Assembly (NCBI RefSeq): GCF_020523825.1
Contig: NZ_JAJALK010000004.1
Span: 1 to 64,000 of the forward strand
DNA length: 64,000 nucleotides
Source: Methylobacterium brachiatum
GTDB taxonomy: Bacteria; Pseudomonadota; Alphaproteobacteria; Rhizobiales; Beijerinckiaceae
Direction: 5' to 3'
Of the stretch, positions 9,451 through 19,369 are shown in pieces. The notes under the pieces were generated by a model. The model saw only the letters and a list, made by a program, of their open reading frames with translations, ran no database searches and was not told the origin of the DNA. The translations under genes and the position numbers were made by a program. Numbering within the stretch: the stretch's first letter is position 1; every line of letters starts with the position of its first letter.

Positions 9451-10806
9451 TCAAGACGGGTCCGGACCGGCCTTATCCTTGGCGCTATCCTTGGATCGTC
9501 CGACGCCGCGATAGGTGAAACCGTGGCGCTCGGCCGTTTCGGGGTCGTAGATGTTGCGCAGGTCGACCAGCACCGGGGCGGGGCCGGCGGATGCCATGAT
9601 CTGGCGCAGCCGGTCGAGGTCGAGCGCCCGGAAGGCGTTCCACTCGGTGACGATCACCAGCGCGTCCGCCCCCTCCGCGCAGGCATAGGCGTTCTCGGCA
9701 TAATCCACATCCGGCATCAGGGCGCGCGCCTGCTCCATCCCTTCCGGATCGTAGGCGCGGACCTTGGCGCCGGCATCCTGCAGGCCCGCCACGATCGACA
9801 GGGACGGCGCCTCGCGCATGTCGTCGGTGTCGGGCTTGAAGGTCAGGCCGAGCAGCGACACGGTCTTGCCCCGGACGCTGCCGCCGCAGGCCTTGATCAC
9901 CTTGCGGGCCATGGCGCGCTTGCGCTGGTCGTTGACCGCCACGACGGTCTCGACCAGCCGCAGGGGCGTGCCCGCATCCTGGGCGGTCTTGACCAGGGCG
10001 AGCGTGTCCTTGGGAAAGCACGAGCCGCCGTAGCCGGGGCCGGCATGCAGGAACTTGCCGCCGATCCGGTTGTCGAGCCCGATGCCGCGGGCGACCTGCT
10101 GGACGTCGGCACCGACCTCCTCGCACAGGTCCGCGATCTCGTTGATGAAGGTGATCTTGGCCGCCAGGAACGCGTTGGCGGCGTATTTCGTCAGCTCCGC
10201 GGTGCGCCGGCTCGTCACCACGATCGGCGCGGCGTTGAGGTAGAGCGGCCGGTAGACCTCGCGCATCACCGCCTCGGCCCGGGGATCCTCGGTGCCGACC
10301 ACGATGCGGTCCGGGCGCTTGAAGTCGGAGATCGCCGCGCCTTCGCGCAGGAATTCCGGGTTCGACGCCACGGCGACGTCCGCCTCGGGCCGGATCTCGC
10401 GGATGATGCGCTCGACCTCGTCGCCGGTGCCCACCGGCACGGTCGACTTGGTCACCACCACGGTGAAGCCCGACAGAGCCGCGGCGATCTCGCGGGCGGC
10501 ATCGAACACGAAGGAGAGGTCGGCGAAGCCGTCGCCCCGGCGCGAGGGCGTCCCCACGGCAATGAACACCGCATCCGCTTCAGCGACCGCCTCGCGCAGG
10601 CTCGTCCCGAAGGCGAGCCGGCCCTGGCGGACGTTCTCGGCGACCAGCGCATCGAGGCCGGGCTCGTAGATCGGCATGCGGCCGGCGTTCAGGCTGGCGA
10701 TCTTGTCCGGGTCGCGGTCGATGCAGACCACGCTGTGGCCGAAATCGGCCAGGCACGCCCCGGATACCAGGCCGACATACCCGGCCCCAATCATCGCAAT
10801 CCGCAT
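9451..10806 (-). CDS. ugd: UDP-glucose 6-dehydrogenase
   Basis: A 451-aa UDP-glucose/GDP-mannose dehydrogenase family enzyme that oxidises UDP-glucose to UDP-glucuronate, a precursor for exopolysaccharide or lipopolysaccharide. The N-terminal Rossmann motif is IGAGYVGL, and the catalytic cysteine lies in GGSCFPKDT. The central dimerisation and C-terminal UDP-binding domains are complete. The start is set at the ATG of MRIAMIGAG, with GGGAGG a few bases upstream. The open frame continues upstream to 11133 but that part is low-complexity and not homologous. It is on the same strand as the PKS, 370 bp upstream. Cotranscription is possible but not shown. Confidence 0.93.
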   Translation of the reverse strand: MRIAMIGAGYVGLVSGACLADFGHSVVCIDRDPDKIASLNAGRMPIYEPGLDALVAENVRQGRLAFGTSLREAVAEADAVFIAVGTPSRRGDGFADLSFVFDAAREIAAALSGFTVVVTKSTVPVGTGDEVERIIREIRPEADVAVASNPEFLREGAAISDFKRPDRIVVGTEDPRAEAVMREVYRPLYLNAAPIVVTSRRTAELTKYAANAFLAAKITFINEIADLCEEVGADVQQVARGIGLDNRIGGKFLHAGPGYGGSCFPKDTLALVKTAQDAGTPLRLVETVVAVNDQRKRAMARKVIKACGGSVRGKTVSLLGLTFKPDTDDMREAPSLSIVAGLQDAGAKVRAYDPEGMEQARALMPDVDYAENAYACAEGADALVIVTEWNAFRALDLDRLRQIMASAGPAPVLVDLRNIYDPETAERHGFTYRGVGRSKDSAKDKAGPDPS

Positions 10807-11153
10807 CCGGCCCTCCCGGCAGCCCGCCGCGCGGCTTGCTGCAATGCAGCATGATCCGGGACCAGCGGCGATGCAACCCGGGCCGCGCGGCAGCGCCCGT
10901 TTCTGTCGCGACGATGCAACACCGCGGAAACACGACTGTTTTTTGACAGTGGACCCGAAGCCGGCTTGACGCCGGCCGGAGCTTGTCGCCGCCGCGGCCC
11001 CCGAACATATGTGTTCGCGGGTTCGCAGCGCGGGCGGTTTCCTGTAGAAGCGCGCCCGCCGGCCGGGCGAGGCCGGGCGCCGCCAAGCCCCCCTCCCAAG
11101 CCCCCTCCCAAGCCCCCTCCGAGGCTCATTCAAAGGATCGGCGAAGGACCGCG
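10807..11153. other. 347-bp divergent intergenic region between ugd and argB, with a C-rich tandem repeat
   Basis: It must hold both promoters but no confident -35/-10 pair can be named. At 11085-11121 a 12-13 bp unit (AAGCCCCCTCCC) is repeated three times just before the argB ribosome site; slippage could vary copy number. At 11002-11017 arms CGAACA and TGTTCG flank TATG, a possible operator. Confidence 0.4.
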
Positions 11154-12047
11154 ATGACCGAATTGCCGAACGTGCACGTGCGCGCCGAAGTCCTGTCTCA
11201 GGCGCTGCCCCATATGCAGCGCTACGACCAGGAGATCGTGGTCATCAAGTATGGCGGCCACGCCATGGGCGACCGCGCGGCGGCCGAGGATTTCGCCGAG
11301 GACATCGTCCTCTTGGAGCAATCCGGCGTGAAGCCGATCGTGGTGCATGGCGGCGGCCCGCAGATCGGCAAGATGCTTGATCGGCTCGGCATCCAGTCCG
11401 AGTTCCGCGGCGGCCTGCGGGTCACCGACGAGGCCACCGTCGAGGTGGTCGAGATGGTCCTGGCCGGCTCGATCAACAAGCAGATCGTCGGCTGGATCTC
11501 GGCCGAGGGCGGCCGGGCCATCGGCCTGTGCGGCAAGGACGGCAACATGGTCCGCGCCAAGCGGGCGATGAAGACCGTGATCGATCCCGAGAATCACACC
11601 GAGCAGGCCATCGATCTCGGCCTCGTCGGCGAGCCGGACCATGTCGAGCGCGGCGTGCTCGACGCGGTGCTGAAGGCGGAGCTGATCCCGGTCCTCGCCC
11701 CGGTGGCCTACGGGGCCGACGGGCTGACCTACAACGTCAACGCCGACACTTTCGCGGGCGCCATCGCGGGCGCGCTGCGGGCCAAGCGCCTGCTGCTGCT
11801 CACTGATGTCCCGGGCGTGCTCGACAAGAACAAGAAGCTGATTCCCGAGCTGACCGTGGAGGATTGCCGGCGCCTGATCGCCGACGGCACCATCACGGGC
11901 GGCATGATCCCCAAGATCGAGACCTGCATGTACGCGATCGAGCGCGGCGTGGAGGCGGTCGTGATCCTGGACGGGAAGGTCAACCACGCGGTGCTGCTGG
12001 AGCTGTTCACCGATTACGGTGCCGGCACGCTGATCCGGCGGGGCTGA
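11154..12047 (+). CDS. argB: acetylglutamate kinase
   Basis: A 297-aa amino-acid kinase family enzyme phosphorylating N-acetyl-L-glutamate, the second step of arginine synthesis. The nucleotide-binding KYGGHAMG motif, the VHGGGPQI substrate loop, the [12 protein letters not shown] segment and the [11 protein letters not shown]-terminal motif are all present. The ATG at 11154 follows GAAGGA. An in-frame upstream extension (to 10983) is proline/arginine-rich and runs over the C-rich repeats, so it was not used. The length matches the family. Confidence 0.95.
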   Translation: MTELPNVHVRAEVLSQALPHMQRYDQEIVVIKYGGHAMGDRAAAEDFAEDIVLLEQSGVKPIVVHGGGPQIGKMLDRLGIQSEFRGGLRVTDEATVEVVEMVLAGSINKQIVGWISAEGGRAIGLCGKDGNMVRAKRAMKTVIDPENHTEQAIDLGLVGEPDHVERGVLDAVLKAELIPVLAPVAYGADGLTYNVNADTFAGAIAGALRAKRLLLLTDVPGVLDKNKKLIPELTVEDCRRLIADGTITGGMIPKIETCMYAIERGVEAVVILDGKVNHAVLLELFTDYGAGTLIRRG

Positions 12048-12300
12048 GCCCGAGCCGCCGCGAAGCGGACGGCGATGGGCCAATCGGACGCGGAAACGCC
12101 CGCTCCGCCCGCGCATTGTCGTTGTCCGGGCTCAGGCTGGCGCAAGCCTGCGCTGCGAGCCTGACCATTCCCAGGCCGCCGATTCCGCGAGGAACGGCGG
12201 CCGGGTCCGCGCCGCACCGAGGGGTGAGGACCGCATCCGATTGCAACGCGATCGGGCATGGCCCTAGAATCCCGCCGGATCAGGATTTCAAAGGGACACG

Positions 12301-13056
12301 GTGCACCACCCGGAGAAAGCCCAGTTCACCACTCCCGCCGCCCGGGGGTTTTCCGATGTCGACACTTGGGTGTTCGACCTCGACAACACGCTGTATCCGA
12401 GCGACGCGCAGGTCTGGCCGCAGGTGGACGAGCGCATCACGCTCTACGTCATGCGTCTCTACGGGCTCGACGGGATCTCGGCCCGCGCCCTGCAGAAATA
12501 CTTCTACCACCGCTACGGCACGACCCTGACGGCCCTGCTGACCGAGGACGGGGTCGATCCCCACGACTTCCTCGATTTCGCCCACGACATCGACCACTCG
12601 ACGATCAAGCTCGACCAGAATCTCGGTGACGCGATCGAGCGGCTGCCCGGCCGCAAGCTGATCCTGACCAACGGCTCGCGCCGGCACGCCGAGAACGTCG
12701 CGGCCAAGCTCGGCATCCTCGACCATTTCGAGGACGTGTTCGACATCGCGGCCGCCAATTTCGTCCCCAAGCCCGAGCGCTCGACCTACGAGCGGTTCCT
12801 CGAGGCCCACGGGGTCGAGCCGACCCGGGCGGTGCTGTTCGAGGACATCGCCCGCAACCTCGCGGTGCCGCACGATCTCGGCATGGCCACCGTGCTGGTG
12901 GTGCCCAAGATTGTCGACCCCTACCGCGAAGCCTTCGAGCAGGAGGCGGTGCGCGAGCCGCATATCGACCACATCACCGACGATCTCGCGGCCTTCCTGT
13001 CCGCCTGCGTGCTGCCCGAGGTGACACGCACGTCGCTGGGGGCGGATCGCGCCTGA
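12301..13056 (+). CDS. HAD-family pyrimidine 5'-nucleotidase
   Basis: A 251-aa haloacid dehalogenase hydrolase of the YjjG/SDT1-like pyrimidine 5'-nucleotidase type. Motif I is FDLDNTLYPS (nucleophile and acid aspartates), motif II LTNGSR, and motif IV ends in LFEDIARNL. It should dephosphorylate nucleoside monophosphates or similar small phosphates in the cytoplasm. The start is a GTG at 12301 with AAAGGGA just upstream. It sits 253 bp after argB, and that gap holds no recognisable gene. Confidence 0.85.
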   Translation: MHHPEKAQFTTPAARGFSDVDTWVFDLDNTLYPSDAQVWPQVDERITLYVMRLYGLDGISARALQKYFYHRYGTTLTALLTEDGVDPHDFLDFAHDIDHSTIKLDQNLGDAIERLPGRKLILTNGSRRHAENVAAKLGILDHFEDVFDIAAANFVPKPERSTYERFLEAHGVEPTRAVLFEDIARNLAVPHDLGMATVLVVPKIVDPYREAFEQEAVREPHIDHITDDLAAFLSACVLPEVTRTSLGADRA

Positions 13057-13090
13057 CGCGGCGCCGCGCATCCCCAATCGACAAGCCGGC

Positions 13091-13132
13091 GGCGATCCTG
13101 TAGAGAGCCGCCCAACTCACAACAGGATCGCC
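13091..13132 (+). promoter_or_regulatory. inverted repeat in the rplS leader
   Basis: GGCGATCCTGT at 13091-13101 is repeated as its exact reverse complement at 13122-13132, with 20 bases between. It lies about 60 bp before the rplS start and after the nucleotidase stop. It could be part of a structured 5' leader (ribosomal protein genes often use such leaders for autoregulation) or an attenuator between the two genes. No T-tract follows it, so it is not a standard terminator. Confidence 0.45.
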
Positions 13133-13191
13133 GAAATCCTGGTGCCGGTTGCCCATGAGGGGCGGCACGGCGCAACGGCTGGAGCTATGCC

Positions 13192-13605
13192 ATGAACATC
13201 ATCGAGCAGCTGGAGCGCGAGGAAGTCGCGCGCCTCGCGAAGACCATTCCCGATTTCGAGCCGGGCGACACGCTCATCGTCAACGTCCGCGTCAAGGAAG
13301 GCGAGCGCACCCGCGTTCAGGCCTACGAGGGCGTCTGCATCGGTCGCCAGGGCGGCGGCCTCAACGAGAGCTTCACGGTTCGCAAGATCTCCTACGGCGA
13401 GGGCGTGGAGCGCGTCTTCCCGGTCCACTCGCCGATGATCGATTCGATCAAGGTCGCCCGCCGCGGCAAGGTCCGTCGCGCCAAGCTGTACTACCTGCGC
13501 GACCGTCGCGGGAAGTCGGCCCGCATCGTCGAGCGCACCGACCGCTACAAGGCCAAGGACGCCGCCAAGGAGGCTTCGGCCGCCGCGCCGGCTGCCGCCG
13601 AGTAA
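13192..13605 (+). CDS. rplS: 50S ribosomal protein L19
   Basis: A 137-aa L19, with the typical N-terminus ([11 protein letters not shown]), the [20 protein letters not shown] segment and the [19 protein letters not shown] basic C-terminal part. L19 sits at the 30S-50S interface. About 20 alanine/lysine-rich residues extend the C-terminus. GGAG lies nine bases upstream of the ATG. The usual partners rpsP-rimM-trmD are not next to it here; a nucleotidase gene precedes it. Confidence 0.97.
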   Translation: MNIIEQLEREEVARLAKTIPDFEPGDTLIVNVRVKEGERTRVQAYEGVCIGRQGGGLNESFTVRKISYGEGVERVFPVHSPMIDSIKVARRGKVRRAKLYYLRDRRGKSARIVERTDRYKAKDAAKEASAAAPAAAE

Positions 13606-13652
13606 GATGTGGGACGCCCCCGGCGCGCAGCCGGGGGATTTCCGAAGGTTTC

Positions 13653-13686
13653 AACCGGTCCGGCTCTGCCGGGCCGGTTTTTTTTA
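13653..13686 (+). terminator. Rho-independent terminator of rplS
   Basis: A 12-bp stem (AACCGGTCCGGC paired with GCCGGGCCGGTT, one G-U pair, loop TCT) ends in a run of eight T. A second GC-rich hairpin (CCCCGGC...GCCGGGG) lies between it and the rplS stop. It also separates rplS from the convergent chemoreceptor gene. Confidence 0.9.
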
Positions 13687-13696
13687 GGCCCGCCGC

Positions 13697-15385
13697 TCAG
13701 GCGGCCCGGACCCGGTCGAGGAAGTGGGTGATCTCCGCGGAGAGCCGCCCGGATTTCTGCGCGAGCTCGGAGGCGGCGCCCAGAACCTGCTCGGCCGCCT
13801 TCCCGGATTCCTGGGCGGCGGTCGAGACGTCGGCGATGTTGCCCGTCACCGTGCTGGTGCCGTCGGCCGCCTGCGCGACGCTGCGCACGATCTCGCCGGT
13901 CGTCGCCTCCTGCTCCTCGATGGCGGCCGCGACGCTGGTGGCCAGCGTGTTGACCTCGGTGACCGTGCGGCCGATCTCCTGGATCGCCTCCACGGCCTGC
14001 CGTGTCGAGGCCTGCACCGCGCCGACCCGGGTCGCGATCTCCGCGGTCGCCTGCGCGGTCTGGCCGGCGAGTTCCTTCACCTCGGAGGCGACCACCGCGA
14101 AGCCGCGGCCGGCCTCGCCGGCCCGCGCCGCCTCGATCGTGGCGTTGAGCGCGAGCAGGTTCGTCTGGCTGGCGATCGCCGCGATCATGCTGGCGACGGC
14201 GCCGATCTTCTCCGCGCCCTCGGCGAGATCGCGCACGATCGCGTCGGTGCGCTGCGCCTCCGTCGCGGCCTGCCCGATCATGGCCGACGAGCGGGCCATC
14301 TGGCCGGAGATCTCCCGGATCGTCGTGGACATCTCTTCGGTCGCCGCAGCCACGGTCTGCACGCTGGCGGAGGTCTCCTGCGCGGCCTCGGCCACCTGCG
14401 CCGAGCGGGTGCTCGTCCGCGCCGCACTCTGCGCCATCGTGGCGGCGCTGGCCTGCATCTCCGTGGCGGCCGAGGTCAGGCCCTGCATCAGGGTCCCGGC
14501 ATTGCCCTCGAACTGACGGGTCAGGGCGTCGAGGGCCTGCGCCCGCTCGATCTTGGCCTCGGCATCCCGCGCGGCGGCCACGTCCATCTCGCCCTTGGCG
14601 ACCATGGCCTGACGGAACACCTCCACGGCCTCGGCCATCCGGCCGATCTCGTCGCCGCGCTCCGTATCGGAGACAGGGCTCGTGATGTCGCCCTCCGCGA
14701 GGGTCCGCATCCGCCGGTGCAGGCGCCCGAGCGGCCGGGTGATGCTGCGCCCGATCAGCAGGGAGCCGAGCACCGAGACCCCGACGATACCGACCAGCAG
14801 GGCCAGCACCGTGAAGGCCAGCGAGCGGAACGCCGCGGCGATGTCGTCGATATAGGCGCCGGTGACGATGAAGATGTCCCAGGGCGCGAACCGGGTCGCC
14901 ACGGACACCTTCGGGAAGACCCCCTCCCGTCCGGGGCGGAGATATTCGTATTCCAGCATCGCCGTATCGGACGCTCTCAGGCGCTCGATGAACGCACGGA
15001 TGATCGGCACGCCGTTGACGACGAGGTCCATCTGGTTCTTGCCGATATCCTTACGGTTCATCGCGGCGAGGGCGACGCCGTCCATCGTGTAGATCGCGAT
15101 GTAGTTCGTCCCGCCGCTGTAGCGCATCGTCATGGTGGACTCGGCCAGCTCGGACAGGGCTGCATCCTTGGTCAGGGTCCCGGCCTTCACCCGTTCGTCG
15201 AGGGCCTGGGCGCGCGACTGCACCAGCTCGACGATGGTCCGCAGCGATTGCACGCGCTCGTCGCGCATTTCGCGATCGTATAGTTTCAATCCCACGCCGC
15301 CGATCAGCGCGATGATCAGACATGTCAGGAGCGTTTGAAGCGAAAGCTTGTGCGACAATGACAAATTTGCGAGCGAGATGTTCAT
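13697..15385 (-). CDS. methyl-accepting chemotaxis protein with periplasmic Cache-type sensor
   Basis: A 562-aa chemoreceptor. A transmembrane helix near residues 12-32 is followed by a periplasmic domain of about 150 residues ([13 protein letters not shown] and [16 protein letters not shown] are typical of single Cache/sCache domains), a second helix near 190-212, a HAMP domain, and a long coiled-coil signalling domain with the hairpin tip region [19 protein letters not shown]. It should signal through CheA/CheW. The ATG at 15385 has only a weak ribosome site in AT-rich DNA. The ligand cannot be told from sequence. Confidence 0.92.
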   Translation of the reverse strand: MNISLANLSLSHKLSLQTLLTCLIIALIGGVGLKLYDREMRDERVQSLRTIVELVQSRAQALDERVKAGTLTKDAALSELAESTMTMRYSGGTNYIAIYTMDGVALAAMNRKDIGKNQMDLVVNGVPIIRAFIERLRASDTAMLEYEYLRPGREGVFPKVSVATRFAPWDIFIVTGAYIDDIAAAFRSLAFTVLALLVGIVGVSVLGSLLIGRSITRPLGRLHRRMRTLAEGDITSPVSDTERGDEIGRMAEAVEVFRQAMVAKGEMDVAAARDAEAKIERAQALDALTRQFEGNAGTLMQGLTSAATEMQASAATMAQSAARTSTRSAQVAEAAQETSASVQTVAAATEEMSTTIREISGQMARSSAMIGQAATEAQRTDAIVRDLAEGAEKIGAVASMIAAIASQTNLLALNATIEAARAGEAGRGFAVVASEVKELAGQTAQATAEIATRVGAVQASTRQAVEAIQEIGRTVTEVNTLATSVAAAIEEQEATTGEIVRSVAQAADGTSTVTGNIADVSTAAQESGKAAEQVLGAASELAQKSGRLSAEITHFLDRVRAA

Positions 15386-15850
15386 TTTAATCTCAATTTA
15401 ACGCGCGTCGGGAATAATATATCCCAGCAGACGCACGCAACTCAAGATTTAGATCTGAAAAAACGTATTGGTATTATAAATTTATTTAATATTTGACACC
15501 GCCGATATCTATAGTTCCAATCTCATACTATTTTTGCGTGCCGCACCTTTAACGGCATCGATGGATTTTGCGTATACATATATTGATGAATACGACAGTT
15601 CGGCTACAGAGCCGCCGATCCATCTCTTGATTGCATGGCAGATCCGCGATCGGGGACGGATTAATGCTCCGTCGCGCAGAAGCGCCTGCCGCCCACCCAG
15701 ACCATCGCGGTCGCCGAGGTCCCGTCTCGGACCGGGTGGGCGGGTGCAAGCTGGAAGCGGGATCGGGATCAGCGTCCCGCGATCGCTGCGCCCGGCGGCC
15801 AGGTGCGCCGCCGGCCGCCGGATCACACCCATGCGCGACCGGGATCGGGC
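15386..15850. other. 465-bp AT-rich intergenic region
   Basis: The stretch from about 15390 to 15610 is strikingly AT-rich (for example runs such as TATTATAAATTTATTTAATA near 15470-15490) in an otherwise very GC-rich window. It is upstream of the minus-strand chemoreceptor and downstream of the minus-strand transglycosylase. It should carry the chemoreceptor promoter. A 107-codon minus-strand frame across it has no ribosome site, no family and mixed composition, and is not called. Confidence 0.5.
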
Positions 15851-17050
15851 TCAGCTTCCGCGCAGGGCCTCGAGAACCTTGCCGCCGGGGCGGCCGGTGG
15901 GCGTCATGCCGAGCTTGCGCTCCACATCCTTGATCGCGTCGCGGGTCTTCTGGCCGACCTTGCCGTCGGGCTCGCCGACATCGTAGCCGCGGGCGGCCAG
16001 CCGGGTCTGGAGGTCGCGCCGCTCGGCCCGCGACAGGGGCGGATCGTCGGTGGGCCAGGCGGCCTGGACGCCGGCCCTGCCGCGGAGGCGGTCGGACAGG
16101 ACCGCGATGGCAAGCCCGTAGGATTCGGCCGCGTTGTACGAATAGATCGCGTCGAAGTTCTTGGTCACCAAGAAGGCCGGCCCGTCGATGCCGGCGGGTG
16201 CGATGATGCCGGCCGGTCCCTCGCCCGAGAGCGGGCGGCCGTCGACCCGGGTCACGCCGAGGGAGGCCCAATGCGCGATCGGCTTCTTGTTCTTGCGCCC
16301 GGCCGCGCCGACGCTGAAGCCGCGGGGCAGCTTCACCTCGTAGCCCCAGACCTGGCCGTTCTGCCACTTGGCGACGCGCAGGAAGTTCGCCGTGGAGCCG
16401 ACCGCATCGGCGACCGAATCGACGACGTCGCGCCGGCCGTCGCCGTCGCCATCGACCGCGAGCCGGTGATAGGTGGTCGGCATGAACTGGGTCTGGCCGA
16501 AGGCGCCGGCCCAGGAGCCGGTGAGCCGCTCCGGCGCGATGTCGCCGCGCTCGATGATCCGCAGGGTCGCGATCAGCTCGCCGCGGAAGAAGTCCCGGCG
16601 GCGGTTGTTCGAGCAGGCGAGCGTCGCCAGCGACTGCACCAGCGGCATCTTGCCGAGGTTCTTGCCGAAATTCGATTCGACGCCCCAGACCGCCGCGATC
16701 GTGTAGCGGTCGACCCCGTAGCGCGATTCGGCCTGGGCCAGGGCGGATGCGTGCTGCCGCATGGCCGCGCGCCCGTCCTCGACCCGCTCGTCGTCGACGA
16801 GCGCCGCCATGTAGTCCCAAATCGGCGTCTTGAACTCGGGCTGCGCTTGCGAGAGCTCGATCACCTTGTCGTCGAAGCTGATGCCGCGGGTGGCCGCCTG
16901 GAAGGTCTGGGCCGACACACCGGCCGAAGCCGCCTGACCCTGGAGGCCGGCGAGACAGGAGTCGAAATCGGCGCGCGCGGGCATCGAAGCCAGGCCTGCG
17001 AGCAGACCGAACCCGAGCGCGACGCCCGATCCGAGGGTGTGAATCCGCAT
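15851..17050 (-). CDS. lytic murein transglycosylase with peptidoglycan-binding domain
   Basis: A 399-aa MltB-type lytic transglycosylase that cleaves peptidoglycan glycan strands. An N-terminal signal peptide (cleavage near MPARA-DF, residues 22-28) is followed by the SLT_2 domain (about 30-325) with the catalytic glutamate E125 in GVESNFG, the GSWAGAFGQTQFMP motif and the Asp-rich DGDGDGRRD loop. A PG_binding_1 domain lies at about 340-397. The ATG at 17050 is chosen because the signal peptide starts there; the frame is open further upstream. It lacks an obvious lipobox, so it is probably periplasmic and soluble. Confidence 0.92.
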   Translation of the reverse strand: MRIHTLGSGVALGFGLLAGLASMPARADFDSCLAGLQGQAASAGVSAQTFQAATRGISFDDKVIELSQAQPEFKTPIWDYMAALVDDERVEDGRAAMRQHASALAQAESRYGVDRYTIAAVWGVESNFGKNLGKMPLVQSLATLACSNNRRRDFFRGELIATLRIIERGDIAPERLTGSWAGAFGQTQFMPTTYHRLAVDGDGDGRRDVVDSVADAVGSTANFLRVAKWQNGQVWGYEVKLPRGFSVGAAGRKNKKPIAHWASLGVTRVDGRPLSGEGPAGIIAPAGIDGPAFLVTKNFDAIYSYNAAESYGLAIAVLSDRLRGRAGVQAAWPTDDPPLSRAERRDLQTRLAARGYDVGEPDGKVGQKTRDAIKDVERKLGMTPTGRPGGKVLEALRGS

Positions 17051-17604
17051 CCTGGCGTTCCCGTTCGACGTCCGTTGTATGGTGTTCGAATCAGGCAATA
17101 CGAGGGTTAAGGACCGGTTAGGTCGCGCATGATCGGCCGTCCGGCTTGGCGGCTCGCCGGCGTCCGGACGCCCGGCACCGGCAGGGCGGCATGCGCCCCC
17201 GGCTTCACGCAGCCGCATGACGGTCGATCCCTGCGCCGAGGCACAACCGCCCTCGGCAATGCGGCCCGCCCCCGTCGCGGGCGTTCGCCGGGCGCGCTGC
17301 AACGCACTGCAGTCTCGGGCGTGCGTGAAGCGTGATGATGGCCGGATAGTCCGGTATTCTCGCCTTTATGCGCCGAACGACAGACTTAGCCGCACACGCA
17401 CTTTGCAATGCCTACAAATTCTAATATGAATATCGAAGACATGAGATGAATAGCTTTGTTTAATCATAAGCGGAAACAAGCTTCGCTGCGGCGCAGGATT
17501 TGCCGTCTCAAGCAAATTGTGGATATTCTTGACGGCAATTGATTCATTCTCGACCGTCCATAGAGTCGGAAATCGTCGCCGCCGCATCGGGAGAAACATC
17601 AGTC
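17051..17604. other. 554-bp divergent intergenic region, partly AT-rich
   Basis: This separates the minus-strand transglycosylase from the plus-strand chemoreceptor. The first 300 bp are GC-rich with no gene. From about 17400 to 17545 the DNA is AT-rich, as it is upstream of the other chemoreceptor. Promoters for both flanking genes should lie here, but no clear box pair could be assigned. A TTG-start extension of the chemoreceptor (17539) falls in this region and was not preferred. Confidence 0.4.
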
Positions 17605-19287
17605 ATGCGCCTGTCGGACCTCTCGATCGCGAAGAAAGTCGTGGGCGCATTCGCGATACTGATCTTTATCGCCATCGGCACCGGGCTCATCAATTTTCGG
17701 AAACTATCCTTCATCCAGACCTCGATCGGCTGGTCCGAGCACACCTACGACGTGCTGAACGTGAACGCGTCGCTGATCACCACGCTGATCGATCGCGAGA
17801 CCGGTTTGCGCGGCTATCTGGTGGCGGGCGACCCGGTCTTCCTGGCGCCCTACCAGAGCGGCGCGAAGGCCTTCGACGCCGCCCTCCAGCGGCTGCGGAC
17901 GCTGACGAGCGACAACCCTGAGCAGCAGACCCGCATCGCCGCGATCGAGACCCTGGCCAAGCGGTGGCAGGCCGACATCGCGGAGCCCGAGATCGCGCTG
18001 ATGGGTCAGCCGGGCACGCAGGCCGAGGCGCGGGCGCGGGAGGCCAGCGGCGCCGGCAAGACGCTCATGGACGGGATCCGGGCCAAGGTCGCGGAGATCG
18101 ATGCGCGCGAGCGCACGCTGCTGGCGAGCCGCCAAGCCGACGCCGCCGAAGCCTTCGCGACATCCTATCTGACGACGCTGATCTCCCTGGTCGCCCTGCT
18201 AGCCGCGGCCATCGCGGGCGCCGTCCTGCTGACCCGCCTGATCGCCGTCCCGACGCGCGCCATGACGCTGGTGATGGGTGAATTGTCCCGCAACAACCTC
18301 GACGTCGCCGTTCCGAGCAGCGACCGGCGCGACGAGATCGGCCGGATGGCCGCGGCGGTCGAGGTGTTCAAGCAGGCGTTGATCGCCAAGCGGGCCGGCG
18401 ATGCGGCGGCGGCGCAGGAAGCCGACGCCAAGGCCCGCCGCGCCGCCCATCTCGACGCCGTGGTGCACCGTTTCGAGACCGAGGTCTCCGGCCTGACGCA
18501 GGCCCTGGCCGGCGCGGCCACCGAACTCGAGGCGACGGCGCAGTCGATGACCGGCATCGCCGAGGAGACCGACGCGCAGGCGCAGACGGTGGCCAGCGCC
18601 GCCGAGCAGGCCTCCTCGAACGTGAACACCGTGGCCGCGGCCACGGAGGAGCTGTCGATCTCGATCCGGGAGATCAACAGTCAGGTGACCCGGGCGGCCC
18701 AGGCCGCGAGCGCGGCCTCGGACGAGGCGATCCAGACCGACGGCGCCGTGCAGGTGCTGGCCGAGAGCGCGGAAAAGATCGGCAGCGTGATCGCCCTGAT
18801 CTCGCAGATCGCCGGGCAGACCAACCTGCTGGCGCTCAACGCCACGATCGAGGCGGCCCGCGCCGGCGATGCGGGGCGCGGCTTCGCCGTCGTCGCGAGC
18901 GAGGTCAAGGAGCTGGCCGGGCAGACGACCCGCGCCACCGAGGAGATCGGGGCGCAGATCGGCGCGATCCAGACGGCGACCGGCGACGCGGTCTCGGCCA
19001 TCCGGTCGATCGCCCGCATCGTCGGCGAGATCGCCACCAGCTCGACCGCGATCGCGGCGGCGATCGAGGAGCAGGGCGCGGCGACCCAGGAGATCGCCCG
19101 CAACGTCCAGCAGGCCGCCTCGGGGACGGATCGGGTGACCGGCAACATCGTCGAGGTCAAGCGCGCCGCCGGCGAGACCGGCTCGGCGGCGTCCCAGGTC
19201 CTCGGCGCAGCCCAGGGCCTCTCGCAGAACTCGAACGACCTCAGCCGCGCCGTCGCCACCTTCCTGGCGGACGTGAAGGCGGCCTGA
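17605..19287 (+). CDS. methyl-accepting chemotaxis protein with CHASE3-type sensor
   Basis: A 560-aa chemoreceptor. After a short cytoplasmic start and a transmembrane helix (about 10-32), the extracytoplasmic helical domain carries [14 protein letters not shown], the signature of CHASE3-type sensors. A second helix near 190-215, HAMP and the methyl-accepting signalling domain with [19 protein letters not shown] follow. The C-terminal third is closely similar to the receptor at 13697-15385, while the sensor parts differ. The ATG at 17605 follows GGGAGA; a TTG 22 codons upstream is possible but lies in AT-rich DNA. Confidence 0.92.
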   Translation: MRLSDLSIAKKVVGAFAILIFIAIGTGLINFRKLSFIQTSIGWSEHTYDVLNVNASLITTLIDRETGLRGYLVAGDPVFLAPYQSGAKAFDAALQRLRTLTSDNPEQQTRIAAIETLAKRWQADIAEPEIALMGQPGTQAEARAREASGAGKTLMDGIRAKVAEIDARERTLLASRQADAAEAFATSYLTTLISLVALLAAAIAGAVLLTRLIAVPTRAMTLVMGELSRNNLDVAVPSSDRRDEIGRMAAAVEVFKQALIAKRAGDAAAAQEADAKARRAAHLDAVVHRFETEVSGLTQALAGAATELEATAQSMTGIAEETDAQAQTVASAAEQASSNVNTVAAATEELSISIREINSQVTRAAQAASAASDEAIQTDGAVQVLAESAEKIGSVIALISQIAGQTNLLALNATIEAARAGDAGRGFAVVASEVKELAGQTTRATEEIGAQIGAIQTATGDAVSAIRSIARIVGEIATSSTAIAAAIEEQGAATQEIARNVQQAASGTDRVTGNIVEVKRAAGETGSAASQVLGAAQGLSQNSNDLSRAVATFLADVKAA

Positions 19288-19313
19288 GCGGAGGGCTCGT
19301 CACGACCTCAAGG

Positions 19314-19344
19314 CTGCGCCCGATCCCGTTGCGATCGGGCGCAG
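19314..19344. terminator. bidirectional terminator-like hairpin
   Basis: CTGCGCCCGATC at 19314-19325 pairs perfectly with 19333-19344, with a 7-base loop. It lies between the convergent chemoreceptor (ending 19287) and leuD (ending 19370). There is no long T-tract on either side, so its termination strength is uncertain. Confidence 0.65.
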
Positions 19345-19369
19345 ATCCGGCATTCCAGGAGCTGACCGA

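Noticed and set aside
11002..11017. CGAACA-TATG-TGTTCG, similar to a LexA/DinR box
   Set aside because: The Gram-positive SOS box has a shorter spacer, and alphaproteobacterial LexA uses a direct GTTC repeat with a 7-base spacer, so it does not match either. It is left as an unassigned inverted repeat.
12239..12253. 15-mer shared in inverted form with the hpnH-hpnN region (26996-27010)
   Set aside because: One or a few identical 15-mers are expected by chance in a 64-kb GC-biased window, and the two sites have no common context.
15509..15832. 107-codon minus-strand frame in the AT-rich region
   Set aside because: No ribosome site, half of it lies in GC-rich DNA with shadow-like composition and half in AT-rich DNA; no family.
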